Shown one piece after another: positions 1 to 5,360 of a stretch of DNA of 8,464 bases (positions are counted from its first letter, which is position 1; every line of letters starts with the position of its first letter). Made by a program: the position numbers and the translations under genes. The stretch is from Sedimentisphaerales bacterium (lineage in GTDB: Bacteria; Planctomycetota; Phycisphaerae; Sedimentisphaerales; SM23-30): assembly GCA_030636065.1 (NCBI GenBank), contig DAOVXR010000055.1:1-8464 (forward strand). Reading direction: 5' to 3'. The notes below the pieces were generated by a model. That model was not told where the DNA came from, searched no databases, and saw only the letters and a program-made list of their open reading frames with translations.

Positions 1-6
1 CACAAG

Positions 7-60
7 AGCACCTCTCCTCCTTCGGCGGACAAGTCTGAAATACAGAAAGGTGGCACCCAA
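7..60. repeat. Dispersed intergenic repeat, copy 1
   Basis: The 27 bases at 34-60 are identical to 3839-3865 in the same orientation. The ten bases just before them in the second copy (3831-3840) are also present here at 7-16, but in this copy about 17 extra bases (17-33, containing CTTCGGCGG) separate the two blocks. One copy has therefore gained or lost a short segment. The function is unknown. The second copy lies in the spacer of the pilus-like cluster, so this is a dispersed element and not part of a gene. Confidence 0.75.
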
Positions 61-80
61 AATCACATTTCACAGGGCGG

Positions 81-353
81 GCACCCGGCGCTAAGCCTTT
101 ATTGCTCTCCACCGAGGAGTTAGAGAAAAGCGTTGAGTACTCATTGGTTAGTATCGAGCCTTTACTGCTCTCCGGCAAGGGCAAATTGCTTAGCAACAAG
201 GCTATATCGGTTAGCGCGAAGCACTAATTGCTTAGCGCGGAGTACTAATCGGTTAGCAAAAAGGCCTTAAAGAAAACCAAAATGACTACCGATGATTATC
301 GCAAGCTATTGAAAACAAGGGAGTTATGGTGAGAATCGGCAAAAAAGCCAAAA
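81..353 (+). pseudogene. Possible decayed heptapeptide-repeat reading frame
   Basis: Read in the frame of codon 102-104, the tandem array gives heptads with the pattern [L/S/E][L/V/K]-S-x-[K/E]-x-x. Serine at position 3 and Lys/Glu at position 5 hold in all eight units. The serine is written TCC in two units and AGC or AGT in the others, which is hard to explain without past selection on the peptide. The frame is now broken by TAA at 225-227 and 246-248, TGA at 330-332 and TAG at 354-356, and has no good start or ribosome binding site. It is best read as a decayed or repeat-derived remnant. I recognise no family, and chance remains possible. Confidence 0.3.
101..268. repeat. 21-bp tandem repeat array, 8 units
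   Basis: Eight units start at 101, 122, 143, 164, 185, 206, 227 and 248, an exact 21-base spacing with no indels. Units 5 to 8 are the most alike and alternate between ATTGCTTAGC and ATCGGTTAGC heads, giving a 42-base higher-order period. Units 1 and 4 carry CTCTCC where the others carry CTTAGC or GGTTAGC. Unit 2 is the most diverged. Twenty-one bases is both seven codons and two turns of B-DNA, so either a former heptapeptide-repeat coding sequence or a phased protein-binding array is possible. There are no CRISPR-like spacers. Confidence 0.85.
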
Positions 354-473
354 TAGCAGCCGGAAGTCGAGATTTTCGACTTTAATAAGAGCTATCAGCA
401 AAGCCAGCCAAAGCGAACCTTCGAATACGATAGCAGTGGTTCTGTAAATCGTGAAGCAACCCCCGACATACCA
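269..473. other. Intergenic, no gene recognised
   Basis: No start codon with a ribosome binding site leads into a credible gene. A stop-free plus-strand frame runs from 357 to 737, but it has no ATG until well inside the antisense of the lipoprotein gene. It also passes through the 474-517 repeat, so it is probably chance or a continuation of the decayed frame upstream. No terminator or promoter is clear. Confidence 0.5.
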
Positions 474-517
474 AATGGCGGGCACGGCCCGCCCTTTTGT
501 CCGGCCTACGCCTGCTG
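474..517 (-). repeat. Left arm of inverted repeat pair; degenerate REP-like hairpin
   Basis: The reverse complement of this segment matches 1540-1585 at 41 of 44 aligned bases, with a 2-base gap. It contains a 7-bp GC-only stem (GGCGGGC at 477-483, GCCCGCC at 487-493) with a 3-base loop. The GTAG head present in the right arm is reduced here by loss of two bases. The arm lies 41 bases past the stop codon of the lipoprotein gene and has no U-tract in that gene's direction, so a terminator role is doubtful. Confidence 0.8.
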
Positions 518-558
518 TTTTTTTAATAGGCCAAATGGGCTATCATCCAATACCCATT

Positions 559-1503
559 TTAATGACCAAAACCAATTTTTAAACCATGGGAGGTTATATT
601 TTCTTCATTTAGTCCAGTGCCGTCCCAAAAGTGTAGAGAAGCGCTTTGCGGAAATGACAGTGAAGGTGTCAGATGGTGTGTTGCGCCATTTAATTTTAAT
701 GCCTTATTGTTCTTTACGAACCACAGAAATAAACGTTTGACACCGAAATCGAAATATCTAGTTTTTGGCACATAAACAAAAACGCCGTCTCCGTAAGGAT
801 TATTCTTTACGCGGAGATCGAGATCGCTAACATTAAAGCGATTACCAACTAGCAGTGGCTTCAGAATGAAAATGGGATTAACTTGCCCTATAACTTTCTG
901 ACTCACAGCAGCGCTCGGGGGGATGGAGTCAAAGGTTGTCGCAAAATCCACCAGAGAAAATGACACCTTTTGGCCCTTTCCGCGTAGAAAGCTAGAATAC
1001 TCTATGGTTGCTGATTTGCCGCATTTTAGAGATTTTACAATTTCGTCGAAGTCTTTCGGATTAGCCTTAATTTGCGAATTCTGAATTGTAAAATAACTAA
1101 CTTGTTTGCCGTCAACACTTAATACGCCCGGAAAGTTTTCATTGAAAAAAAATCTAACGGGTACATAATCCTTATGATTAAGGCTTATATAAGTCGGCGG
1201 GTTAGTCGAATAAAATCGTTCATGATAACCGCGAGTATTCAGCGCAGTCAAAAAGATATTGGATGATTCTGTTACTTCTAAAAACATTCGAACGGGTTCA
1301 GATAAACCGGATTGTTTGACGTCGATAAAAGTATAAATTCGACACATGCCGGAAGCGTAATATTTCGACCATACGGAGGCCTGATTTTCAATTGATGATT
1401 TGGAGGCAGATTCTGCATGCAACGAAGTAATCATTCTCTGAGATTTGTCTACGCATCCTAACATGCCAACAACCATGCTTAGTGCGAACAGTAACTTATT
1501 CAT
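559..1503 (-). CDS. Putative lipoprotein, weak IalB-like central region
   Basis: A predicted 314-residue exported lipoprotein. A short basic start (MNK), a hydrophobic run and a lipobox-like end (residues 14-17, MLGC, acyl-Cys17) suggest cleavage by signal peptidase II. Met at -3 is unusual for a lipobox, so plain secretion is the alternative. Residues about 120-195 have the feel of IalB-like proteins: VDGKQV, then a basic K-x-L-x-x-G-K stretch, alternating strands and a closing SLVDFATTFDSI (183-194). This resemblance is judged by eye and is weak. Cys54 and Cys161 could pair. The C-terminal third (about 205-314) is beta-rich and unrecognised. The start is supported by GGAG at 1510-1513, six bases before ATG. 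The gene is visibly more A+T-rich than the pilus-like genes and is boxed by inverted repeats, which hints at separate acquisition. No substrate or pathway can be named. Confidence 0.75.
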   Translation of the reverse strand: MNKLLFALSMVVGMLGCVDKSQRMITSLHAESASKSSIENQASVWSKYYASGMCRIYTFIDVKQSGLSEPVRMFLEVTESSNIFLTALNTRGYHERFYSTNPPTYISLNHKDYVPVRFFFNENFPGVLSVDGKQVSYFTIQNSQIKANPKDFDEIVKSLKCGKSATIEYSSFLRGKGQKVSFSLVDFATTFDSIPPSAAVSQKVIGQVNPIFILKPLLVGNRFNVSDLDLRVKNNPYGDGVFVYVPKTRYFDFGVKRLFLWFVKNNKALKLNGATHHLTPSLSFPQSASLHFWDGTGLNEENITSHGLKIGFGH

Positions 1504-1520
1504 ATATTACTCCATAATAA

Positions 1521-1540
1521 CATTTTTTGTAACCGTTCAC
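1521..1540 (+). repeat. T-run plus TGTAACCGTTCAC repeat, copy 1
   Basis: The 13 bases at 1528-1540 are identical to the reverse complement of 3968-3980, and both copies are preceded by CA and a run of T (copy 2 has an extra GT). Here the motif abuts the right inverted-repeat arm, and in copy 2 it abuts a GTAG-type hairpin. The two therefore look like parts of one composite intergenic element. Confidence 0.75.
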
Positions 1541-1585
1541 AGCAGGCGTAGCCCAGACAAAGTAGGGCGGGCCATGCCCGCCATT
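1540..1585 (+). repeat. Right arm of inverted repeat pair with GTAG-type REP-like hairpin
   Basis: This is the inverted partner of 474-517. Within it GTAG (1562-1565) is followed directly by a perfect 7-bp stem (GGCGGGC 1566-1572, GCCCGCC 1576-1582) with a CAT loop. A GTAG or GGAG tetranucleotide followed by a palindrome is the known layout of bacterial REP elements recognised by RAYT (REP-associated tyrosine) transposases. No such transposase gene is in the window. Confidence 0.75.
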
Positions 1586-1626
1586 GTACTCACCTGCATT
1601 GCCAATGTCCCGCTCTATCTTTATAA

Positions 1627-1642
1627 AACCGTTGAAACGGTT
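1627..1642. repeat. Short inverted repeat AACCGTT-GA-AACGGTT
   Basis: A perfect 7-bp stem with a 2-base centre lies in the spacer. It is not followed by a U-tract on either strand. It may be a small repeat-family hairpin or a protein-binding palindrome. Confidence 0.5.
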
Positions 1643-1668
1643 GAAAGAAAGTTTATACGAATTGTGAA

Positions 1669-1688
1669 CCCCTCACTAAAGTGAGGGG
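1669..1688. repeat. Perfect 8-bp stem hairpin, CCCCTCAC/GTGAGGGG
   Basis: An 8-bp GC-rich stem with a TAAA loop. Neither strand has a T-run directly after the stem, so it does not meet the usual picture of an intrinsic terminator, though it could end transcripts weakly or protect 3' ends. Confidence 0.6.
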
Positions 1689-1711
1689 CTAATGAGAAAC
1701 AGAACAACCGC

Positions 1712-1733
1712 GTGGGGTAAGACCCCACCCTAC
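1712..1733 (-). repeat. GTAG-type REP-like hairpin
   Basis: On the minus strand GTAG, then one G, then GTGGGGT, a CTT loop and ACCCCAC. Seventeen bases (1717-1733) match 8012-8028 in the opposite orientation with one mismatch, so the element occurs at both ends of the window. Confidence 0.7.
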
Positions 1734-1747
1734 CAGCCTACAAGACA

Positions 1748-1802
1748 AATGACGAATGACGAAACCAGAATGAGGAATCAATGACGAAATCCAAATGACG
1801 AA
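1748..1802 (+). repeat. Irregular run of five AATGACGAA nonamers
   Basis: AATGACGAA occurs at 1748, 1755 (sharing two bases), 1780 and 1794, and AATGAGGAA at 1769. Steps are 7, 14, 11 and 14, so the underlying unit seems to be a heptamer close to ATGACGA. This looks like a decayed simple repeat. Confidence 0.7.
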
Positions 1803-1833
1803 TAAGATCGCCACACAGAGTGTGCTTCCCACC

Positions 1834-3672
1834 TTAAAAGATACCAGGCGGACGTCTTCCAGGTGAGCGCCGTGAGGTACTCTCTTTTTCTTTTGCTTTT
1901 ATTTCTCTGTCGATTTTTGATTTCGTATCGATGAAATATTCCGGCCAGGTATATTTATGGGTACCCAGCCTCTTGATATTCCCGTCATAATCGCGATAAA
2001 CAATGTCCGCACAGATCAGTTCCCTGATCATATTGGGTTTTATATACCAGTGGCTGCTCTTCGGCACAATGTCGATCACCGTAACACCAGTACGATAATC
2101 AACTTCTATAGTCTCAACGTCTTCGTCGATAGCTGCTCTGCGGCCCCTGTCTCTAATCCTGGCTCTGGCTTTGGTTGGATTAAGCGGTTCGTTGACAACG
2201 GTACCGATTTCACTGCCGGAGGCTACGCGAAAAGTCCTTTTGCGCCATCGGCCGCTCTGCCTGCGATAGACTTCCACACTTACACTGGCGTCGGCAACCG
2301 CGCCAATCGAAGTTTTCGGAAAGAACAAAGTACTGCGGGGTACCTGAACCACCTGTTCGAGATCGACGGAGGAGGCCCAGAGAACACGCTGATGCTTGTA
2401 TTTACTCTGGTCTTCCTTACTCCTGAACCAGTTATGACCGGCAATAGGATTGAAAAAACCAACCCGCAAACGATAGGAATATATAGCGCCCGGCTGTGCT
2501 TTGCCGTCGATGGCCCATATATGTATCTTGTCCTGATTAAACTCAGGCGGCAGATTATCACGTTCCGTTGGCGGCCCACCCCGGCGGGAAGGTGTTGTCC
2601 TACGACCCATCATAGGCGGTCCGCCAAATCCGCCTTCAAGTCCCGGCGGCATCCCCATTCCTAATCCCATGTCTTCGGGCATCGCAACGCCGCCTCTTCT
2701 CGAAGACGTTCTGCTGCGCGTAGTGCGGGTACGTGTACGACTTCGGGAACCGGCACCACGTCGGCCCATACCCCGAGCAGCCGCGGCGGAGCCACGACGA
2801 GTCGTCTCCCCGGCCGTTTCTTCCGCTTCCACGGGGTCTGTCCAATCATCCTCCCCGGCAATCTCGTAGGGGAAGGGCTGCATAATCTCAAGCTGAGTAT
2901 TATAGTTTTGTCGGTCTTTTATCAGCAATTCGAAAGCGGTCTGGGACAGTTCGTTGATATTGGCCAGGCTCAACTCGATGTCTTTGACGGCATCTACTTC
3001 AAGGCGGGGAACAATCTCATACTCACTCCAACTGCCATCGGGATTCAGCCGCCTCCGCTGCAATTCCACCAAAGCCACTACCGGATTATATACTTCCAGC
3101 GGGTTTTTGTTGACGCCGGGGCCAAAGCATCTCTCGAAGTTCTCATACAGTTCCTTTATAGAAAAAACCGCCGATACCGTTATCAGGCTTATATCCTTGT
3201 CCAGCCATTCGGCGGTATCCGGATCGAGTTGCGGGTCATCCGGCCCGACCTCGGACGGAACAACAGCAACAACCTGGTCCATATTTATTTTGAGGTTCTC
3301 CAACGCTGAAATCGTCGGCATACTATAATGTCTGATGTCTTCCGGCAAATCGGCAGTGCCTCTGTGAGGAGGGCTAAGCGGGATTCCGGTACCCTCGAAC
3401 GGCTTAACCTGCGCAAATAAATTGTCCGCGAAAAGCTCCACCTCCGGCAGAACACGTGTGTCAGGCGTACTCAAGCTATCCACAATCTCCGCTGCTTTCC
3501 GGGCCGCAAGATCGGCGGCTTCAGAGGCACTGATTGTTTCCTGACCGACCTCCACACCGGGAGAACTGACGAAAAAGGTTACAAATACCCAGCCAAATAC
3601 CACCAGCGCCAAAACTATAATTAGTTTCTCAACATGCGATTCGAATATATTCATACTTTGTTTTTTTGCCAT
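1834..3672 (-). CDS. Membrane-anchored periplasmic protein with Arg/Gly-rich linker, PilP/GspC-like position
   Basis: A 612-residue protein with one N-terminal transmembrane helix (about 17-35) and a large predicted periplasmic part. A helical, acidic stretch (45-90) leads to a mixed domain at about 160-225, then a low-complexity linker (about 283-370) dense in Arg, Gly, Ser, Thr, Met and Pro with SRTRTRTTRSR-type runs. A second folded region (382-580) contains PGAIYSYRLRV (394-404), a fibronectin-like strand pattern, and VDYRTGVTVIDIV (524-536). The tail is basic. The start is supported by AGGA at 3680-3683, seven bases before ATG. It follows the PilM-PilN and PilO-like genes on the same strand but is separated by 341 bases and a hairpin terminator, so it may have its own promoter. 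By order and layout it could be the connector to a secretin (PilP/GspC role). That is inference, as I recognise no named domain. Confidence 0.75.
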   Translation of the reverse strand: MAKKQSMNIFESHVEKLIIVLALVVFGWVFVTFFVSSPGVEVGQETISASEAADLAARKAAEIVDSLSTPDTRVLPEVELFADNLFAQVKPFEGTGIPLSPPHRGTADLPEDIRHYSMPTISALENLKINMDQVVAVVPSEVGPDDPQLDPDTAEWLDKDISLITVSAVFSIKELYENFERCFGPGVNKNPLEVYNPVVALVELQRRRLNPDGSWSEYEIVPRLEVDAVKDIELSLANINELSQTAFELLIKDRQNYNTQLEIMQPFPYEIAGEDDWTDPVEAEETAGETTRRGSAAAARGMGRRGAGSRSRTRTRTTRSRTSSRRGGVAMPEDMGLGMGMPPGLEGGFGGPPMMGRRTTPSRRGGPPTERDNLPPEFNQDKIHIWAIDGKAQPGAIYSYRLRVGFFNPIAGHNWFRSKEDQSKYKHQRVLWASSVDLEQVVQVPRSTLFFPKTSIGAVADASVSVEVYRRQSGRWRKRTFRVASGSEIGTVVNEPLNPTKARARIRDRGRRAAIDEDVETIEVDYRTGVTVIDIVPKSSHWYIKPNMIRELICADIVYRDYDGNIKRLGTHKYTWPEYFIDTKSKIDREIKAKEKESTSRRSPGRRPPGIF

Positions 3673-3779
3673 CGGTCTATCCTGTCAAAAACACAAATTT
3701 TCATATCGTGCGCGATTTTGCAACACGATGTTTTCTTTCGCCCCTACAGGGCTTTAAAGCGGCTGAACAGTCAGGCAGC

Positions 3780-3800
3780 ATGGGCTGAAGCCCATCCTAC
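3780..3800 (-). repeat. GTAG-type REP-like hairpin
   Basis: On the minus strand GTAG, one G, then a perfect 7-bp stem ATGGGCT/AGCCCAT with a 2-base centre. It has the same layout as the hairpins at 1562, 1712 and 3988 but a different stem sequence. Confidence 0.65.
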
Positions 3801-3830
3801 AAGACTGCCACCCGTCGAGGATTATACAAA

Positions 3831-3865
3831 AGCACCTCTCTGAAATACAGAAAGGTGGCACCCAA
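3831..3865. repeat. Dispersed intergenic repeat, copy 2
   Basis: Positions 3839-3865 are identical to 34-60, and the preceding AGCACCTCTC matches 7-16. This copy lacks the 17-base insert seen in copy 1. Confidence 0.75.
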
Positions 3866-3887
3866 TCAGCCATCCACCTCGAAGACT

Positions 3888-3902
3888 CGGTGGCTGCCAC
3901 CG
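3888..3902. repeat. Palindrome CGGTGGC-T-GCCACCG
   Basis: A perfect 7-bp inverted repeat around a single base. The centre is too tight for a normal RNA hairpin without opening base pairs. It is one of several GGTGGC/GCCACC-containing pieces in this spacer. Confidence 0.5.
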
Positions 3903-3967
3903 GTCGTATAGGCCACAATTGCTGATACCATCGCCTGATGACATACATCAGACGCTGCCACCCATCC

Positions 3968-3988
3968 GTGAACGGTTACACAAAAATG
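3968..3988 (-). repeat. T-run plus TGTAACCGTTCAC repeat, copy 2
   Basis: Inverted copy of 1521-1540, identical over 13 bases (3968-3980), with the T-run beside it. Its T-run doubles as the U-tract of the terminator-like hairpin at 3988-4005. Confidence 0.75.
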
Positions 3989-4009
3989 GTGCGATACATC
4001 GCACCCTAC
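3982..4009 (-). terminator. Intrinsic terminator of the PilO-like gene, built from a GTAG-type repeat
   Basis: Reading the minus strand, five bases after the stop codon at 4014 comes GTAG (4009-4006), then a perfect 8-bp stem GGTGCGAT/ATCGCACC (3988-4005) with a 2-base centre, then ATTTTTG. The stem followed by five T fits Rho-independent termination. The two-base centre means the end pairs must open to form a loop. The same sequence also has the GTAG-hairpin layout of the other repeats here. Confidence 0.65.
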
Positions 4010-4013
4010 TTAA

Positions 4014-5360
4014 CTAACCGCGTCTCCGGGCGGTCCCTGTAGCCTCCTCGTCCTGTTGGAGCAACTTTTTTACCGGTTCGGGTTTATATTTTTCATAGCC
4101 GCTCTTAAAGAAAAAATACTCACATACAATCCTCATTACCCCCAGCGATGCCGGGCCATAATGATAGCCGGCGGCGATTTCCTGCTCCACATCGACCGGC
4201 TCAAGTACATATTCCAGTACGGAAATCTGGTTGCGTTTGTGTAAGTCGGGGTCTTGTCTGTTATGCTTGAGGCTCTGCAGGGCGTTAATAAAATCGATGA
4301 CGGCAGTTGTATCAATAATAACGGCAAGCTCAAAATGAACCACATCAATAAATTCATCACAGGCACGTTCGGTCATCGAAGTGGTCATGGTCCCGGTCAG
4401 AACTTCCTGCTCATCACGAGAGCCGGAGGAACTTTTCCGAATAACATAATCAGGCAGATAACTCACACTGCCCTGTTCCCGCCGTCCGACCAGGCTTTCC
4501 CGCTGTCTCGAAGATGTTCCGGTCCTCGCTGGTTTGGTGGTAGCCCTGTCGCCGGATGGCGTGGCCGGGCCGCCGGCAAAAGAGATTTCAATTAACCGCT
4601 TAACCGGGTTTTTCAGCACAGACGCGCCACGGTTATTAACCTGGTTGATCGAAAGTGCCACATCCTCCTCGATCCAGGCGGCAATTTGAGTGAACCAGCT
4701 ATCCATCAGCAATGCTTCGGCATTACCGGTGCCGTCGTGGTTTTTCCAGTAATCGTAGCAGCAGAAAGAATCGTGACTTACATATACATTGATTTGACCG
4801 GCCCTGTTACGACGTAGTTCGTCGATAAGTATGTCTTCCGGAGTTTCCATACGCGTCCGGGACACTCCCATGGAGAACGCACCTCCCATACCCCGGCCTC
4901 TATCGACACTCGTTTTGCGATATTCCTCGCGGATTTTATCCTCTTCGGCGGGACTCGGCCGAGGGCCGCCTCCGAGATATTCCCCGATAAATCTGTCGAT
5001 CAATTTGTAGTAAGCATCGGCGAAATTACGATAATAAATAATTTTGCTCGATGCTTCCCAGGGCTTCGGGAAAACCTTTTGGTATATGAGTGGTCGATTG
5101 GATGTTTGTCGGGCCAGCAATATAACCTTTTGGGCGTCTTCGTGTATCCGGTCGCGATTTTCCCGGAGCTTCGCCAGAACATTATTATGGACGGCATTGC
5201 GGGACATAGTATTACTAACCTTATCATACTCGGCCTTAATACCGCTAAAGTCCTTCAGGTTGCCGGTATTGATCATCATGGCCGGAACGAAAAAACCCAC
5301 TCCGGCAAGAAACGCCGCCACACACCCAATGAGAAACAGTCTTTTTTTAATGAAGTTCAT
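4014..5360 (-). CDS. PilO/Amuc_1100-like inner-membrane protein
   Basis: A 448-residue protein with a short basic cytoplasmic start, one transmembrane helix (about 8-29), then a helical, coiled-coil-like stretch (45-85) and a periplasmic region. Residues 249-262 (KNPVKRLIEISFAG) end the first folded half. A polar Ser/Arg/Thr linker (263-318) follows. The last part (335-425) has the strand-helix-strand order of PilO/GspM ferredoxin-like folds: HFELAVIID, then TTAVIDFINALQSL, then QISVLEYVLEPVDV and a final strand near 407-416. Akkermansia Amuc_1100 has the same order. A Gly/Met-rich patch (154-166) and adjacent Cys200-Cys201 are unusual. ATG overlaps the TGA of the PilM-PilN gene as ATGA, so translation is likely coupled. 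It would pair with the PilN half in the inner-membrane platform. Layout and context support this, since pairwise identity to named PilO is low. Confidence 0.75.
   Translation of the reverse strand: MNFIKKRLFLIGCVAAFLAGVGFFVPAMMINTGNLKDFSGIKAEYDKVSNTMSRNAVHNNVLAKLRENRDRIHEDAQKVILLARQTSNRPLIYQKVFPKPWEASSKIIYYRNFADAYYKLIDRFIGEYLGGGPRPSPAEEDKIREEYRKTSVDRGRGMGGAFSMGVSRTRMETPEDILIDELRRNRAGQINVYVSHDSFCCYDYWKNHDGTGNAEALLMDSWFTQIAAWIEEDVALSINQVNNRGASVLKNPVKRLIEISFAGGPATPSGDRATTKPARTGTSSRQRESLVGRREQGSVSYLPDYVIRKSSSGSRDEQEVLTGTMTTSMTERACDEFIDVVHFELAVIIDTTAVIDFINALQSLKHNRQDPDLHKRNQISVLEYVLEPVDVEQEIAAGYHYGPASLGVMRIVCEYFFFKSGYEKYKPEPVKKLLQQDEEATGTARRRG

Larger units (their letters stand above)
1504..1833. 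other. Repeat-rich intergenic spacer
   Basis: This 330-base stretch between the lipoprotein start and the end of the large membrane protein gene holds no credible gene. It is almost filled by short repeats and hairpins: the TGTAACCGTTCAC motif, the right inverted-repeat arm, two simple palindromes, a GTAG-type hairpin and an AATGACGAA run. A 5-bp stem (1812-1824) just after the stop codon at 1834 has no U-tract, so no convincing terminator for the upstream gene is seen. Confidence 0.7.
3673..4013. other. Repeat mosaic spacer splitting the pilus-like cluster
   Basis: This 341-base stretch has no credible gene and is built of repeated pieces. These are a GTAG-type hairpin (3780-3800), the 27-base repeat (3839-3865), CTGCCACC at 3805, 3894 and 3955, a 7-bp palindrome with a one-base centre (3888-3902), a 6-bp stem (3935-3951), the TGTAACCGTTCAC motif and a terminator-like hairpin. 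I could not identify a clear promoter for the gene that starts at 3672. Confidence 0.65.

Noticed and set aside
101..268. CRISPR array
   Set aside because: The units are contiguous at 21 bases with no unique spacers between repeats, and no cas gene is near.
357..737. 127-codon stop-free plus-strand frame
   Set aside because: No usable start. It crosses a dispersed repeat and then runs antisense to the lipoprotein gene. Kept only as a possible tail of the decayed frame upstream.
1445..1684. 79-codon plus-strand open frame
   Set aside because: It starts antisense inside the lipoprotein gene and runs through the inverted-repeat arm and hairpins, with no ribosome binding site.
1669..1688. Intrinsic terminator
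   Set aside because: The stem is strong, but no T-run follows on either strand.
1957..2664. 235-codon plus-strand open frame
   Set aside because: Antisense to the 612-residue membrane protein, with no ribosome binding site or domain. The minus frame has a signal anchor, good start and conserved-looking strands.
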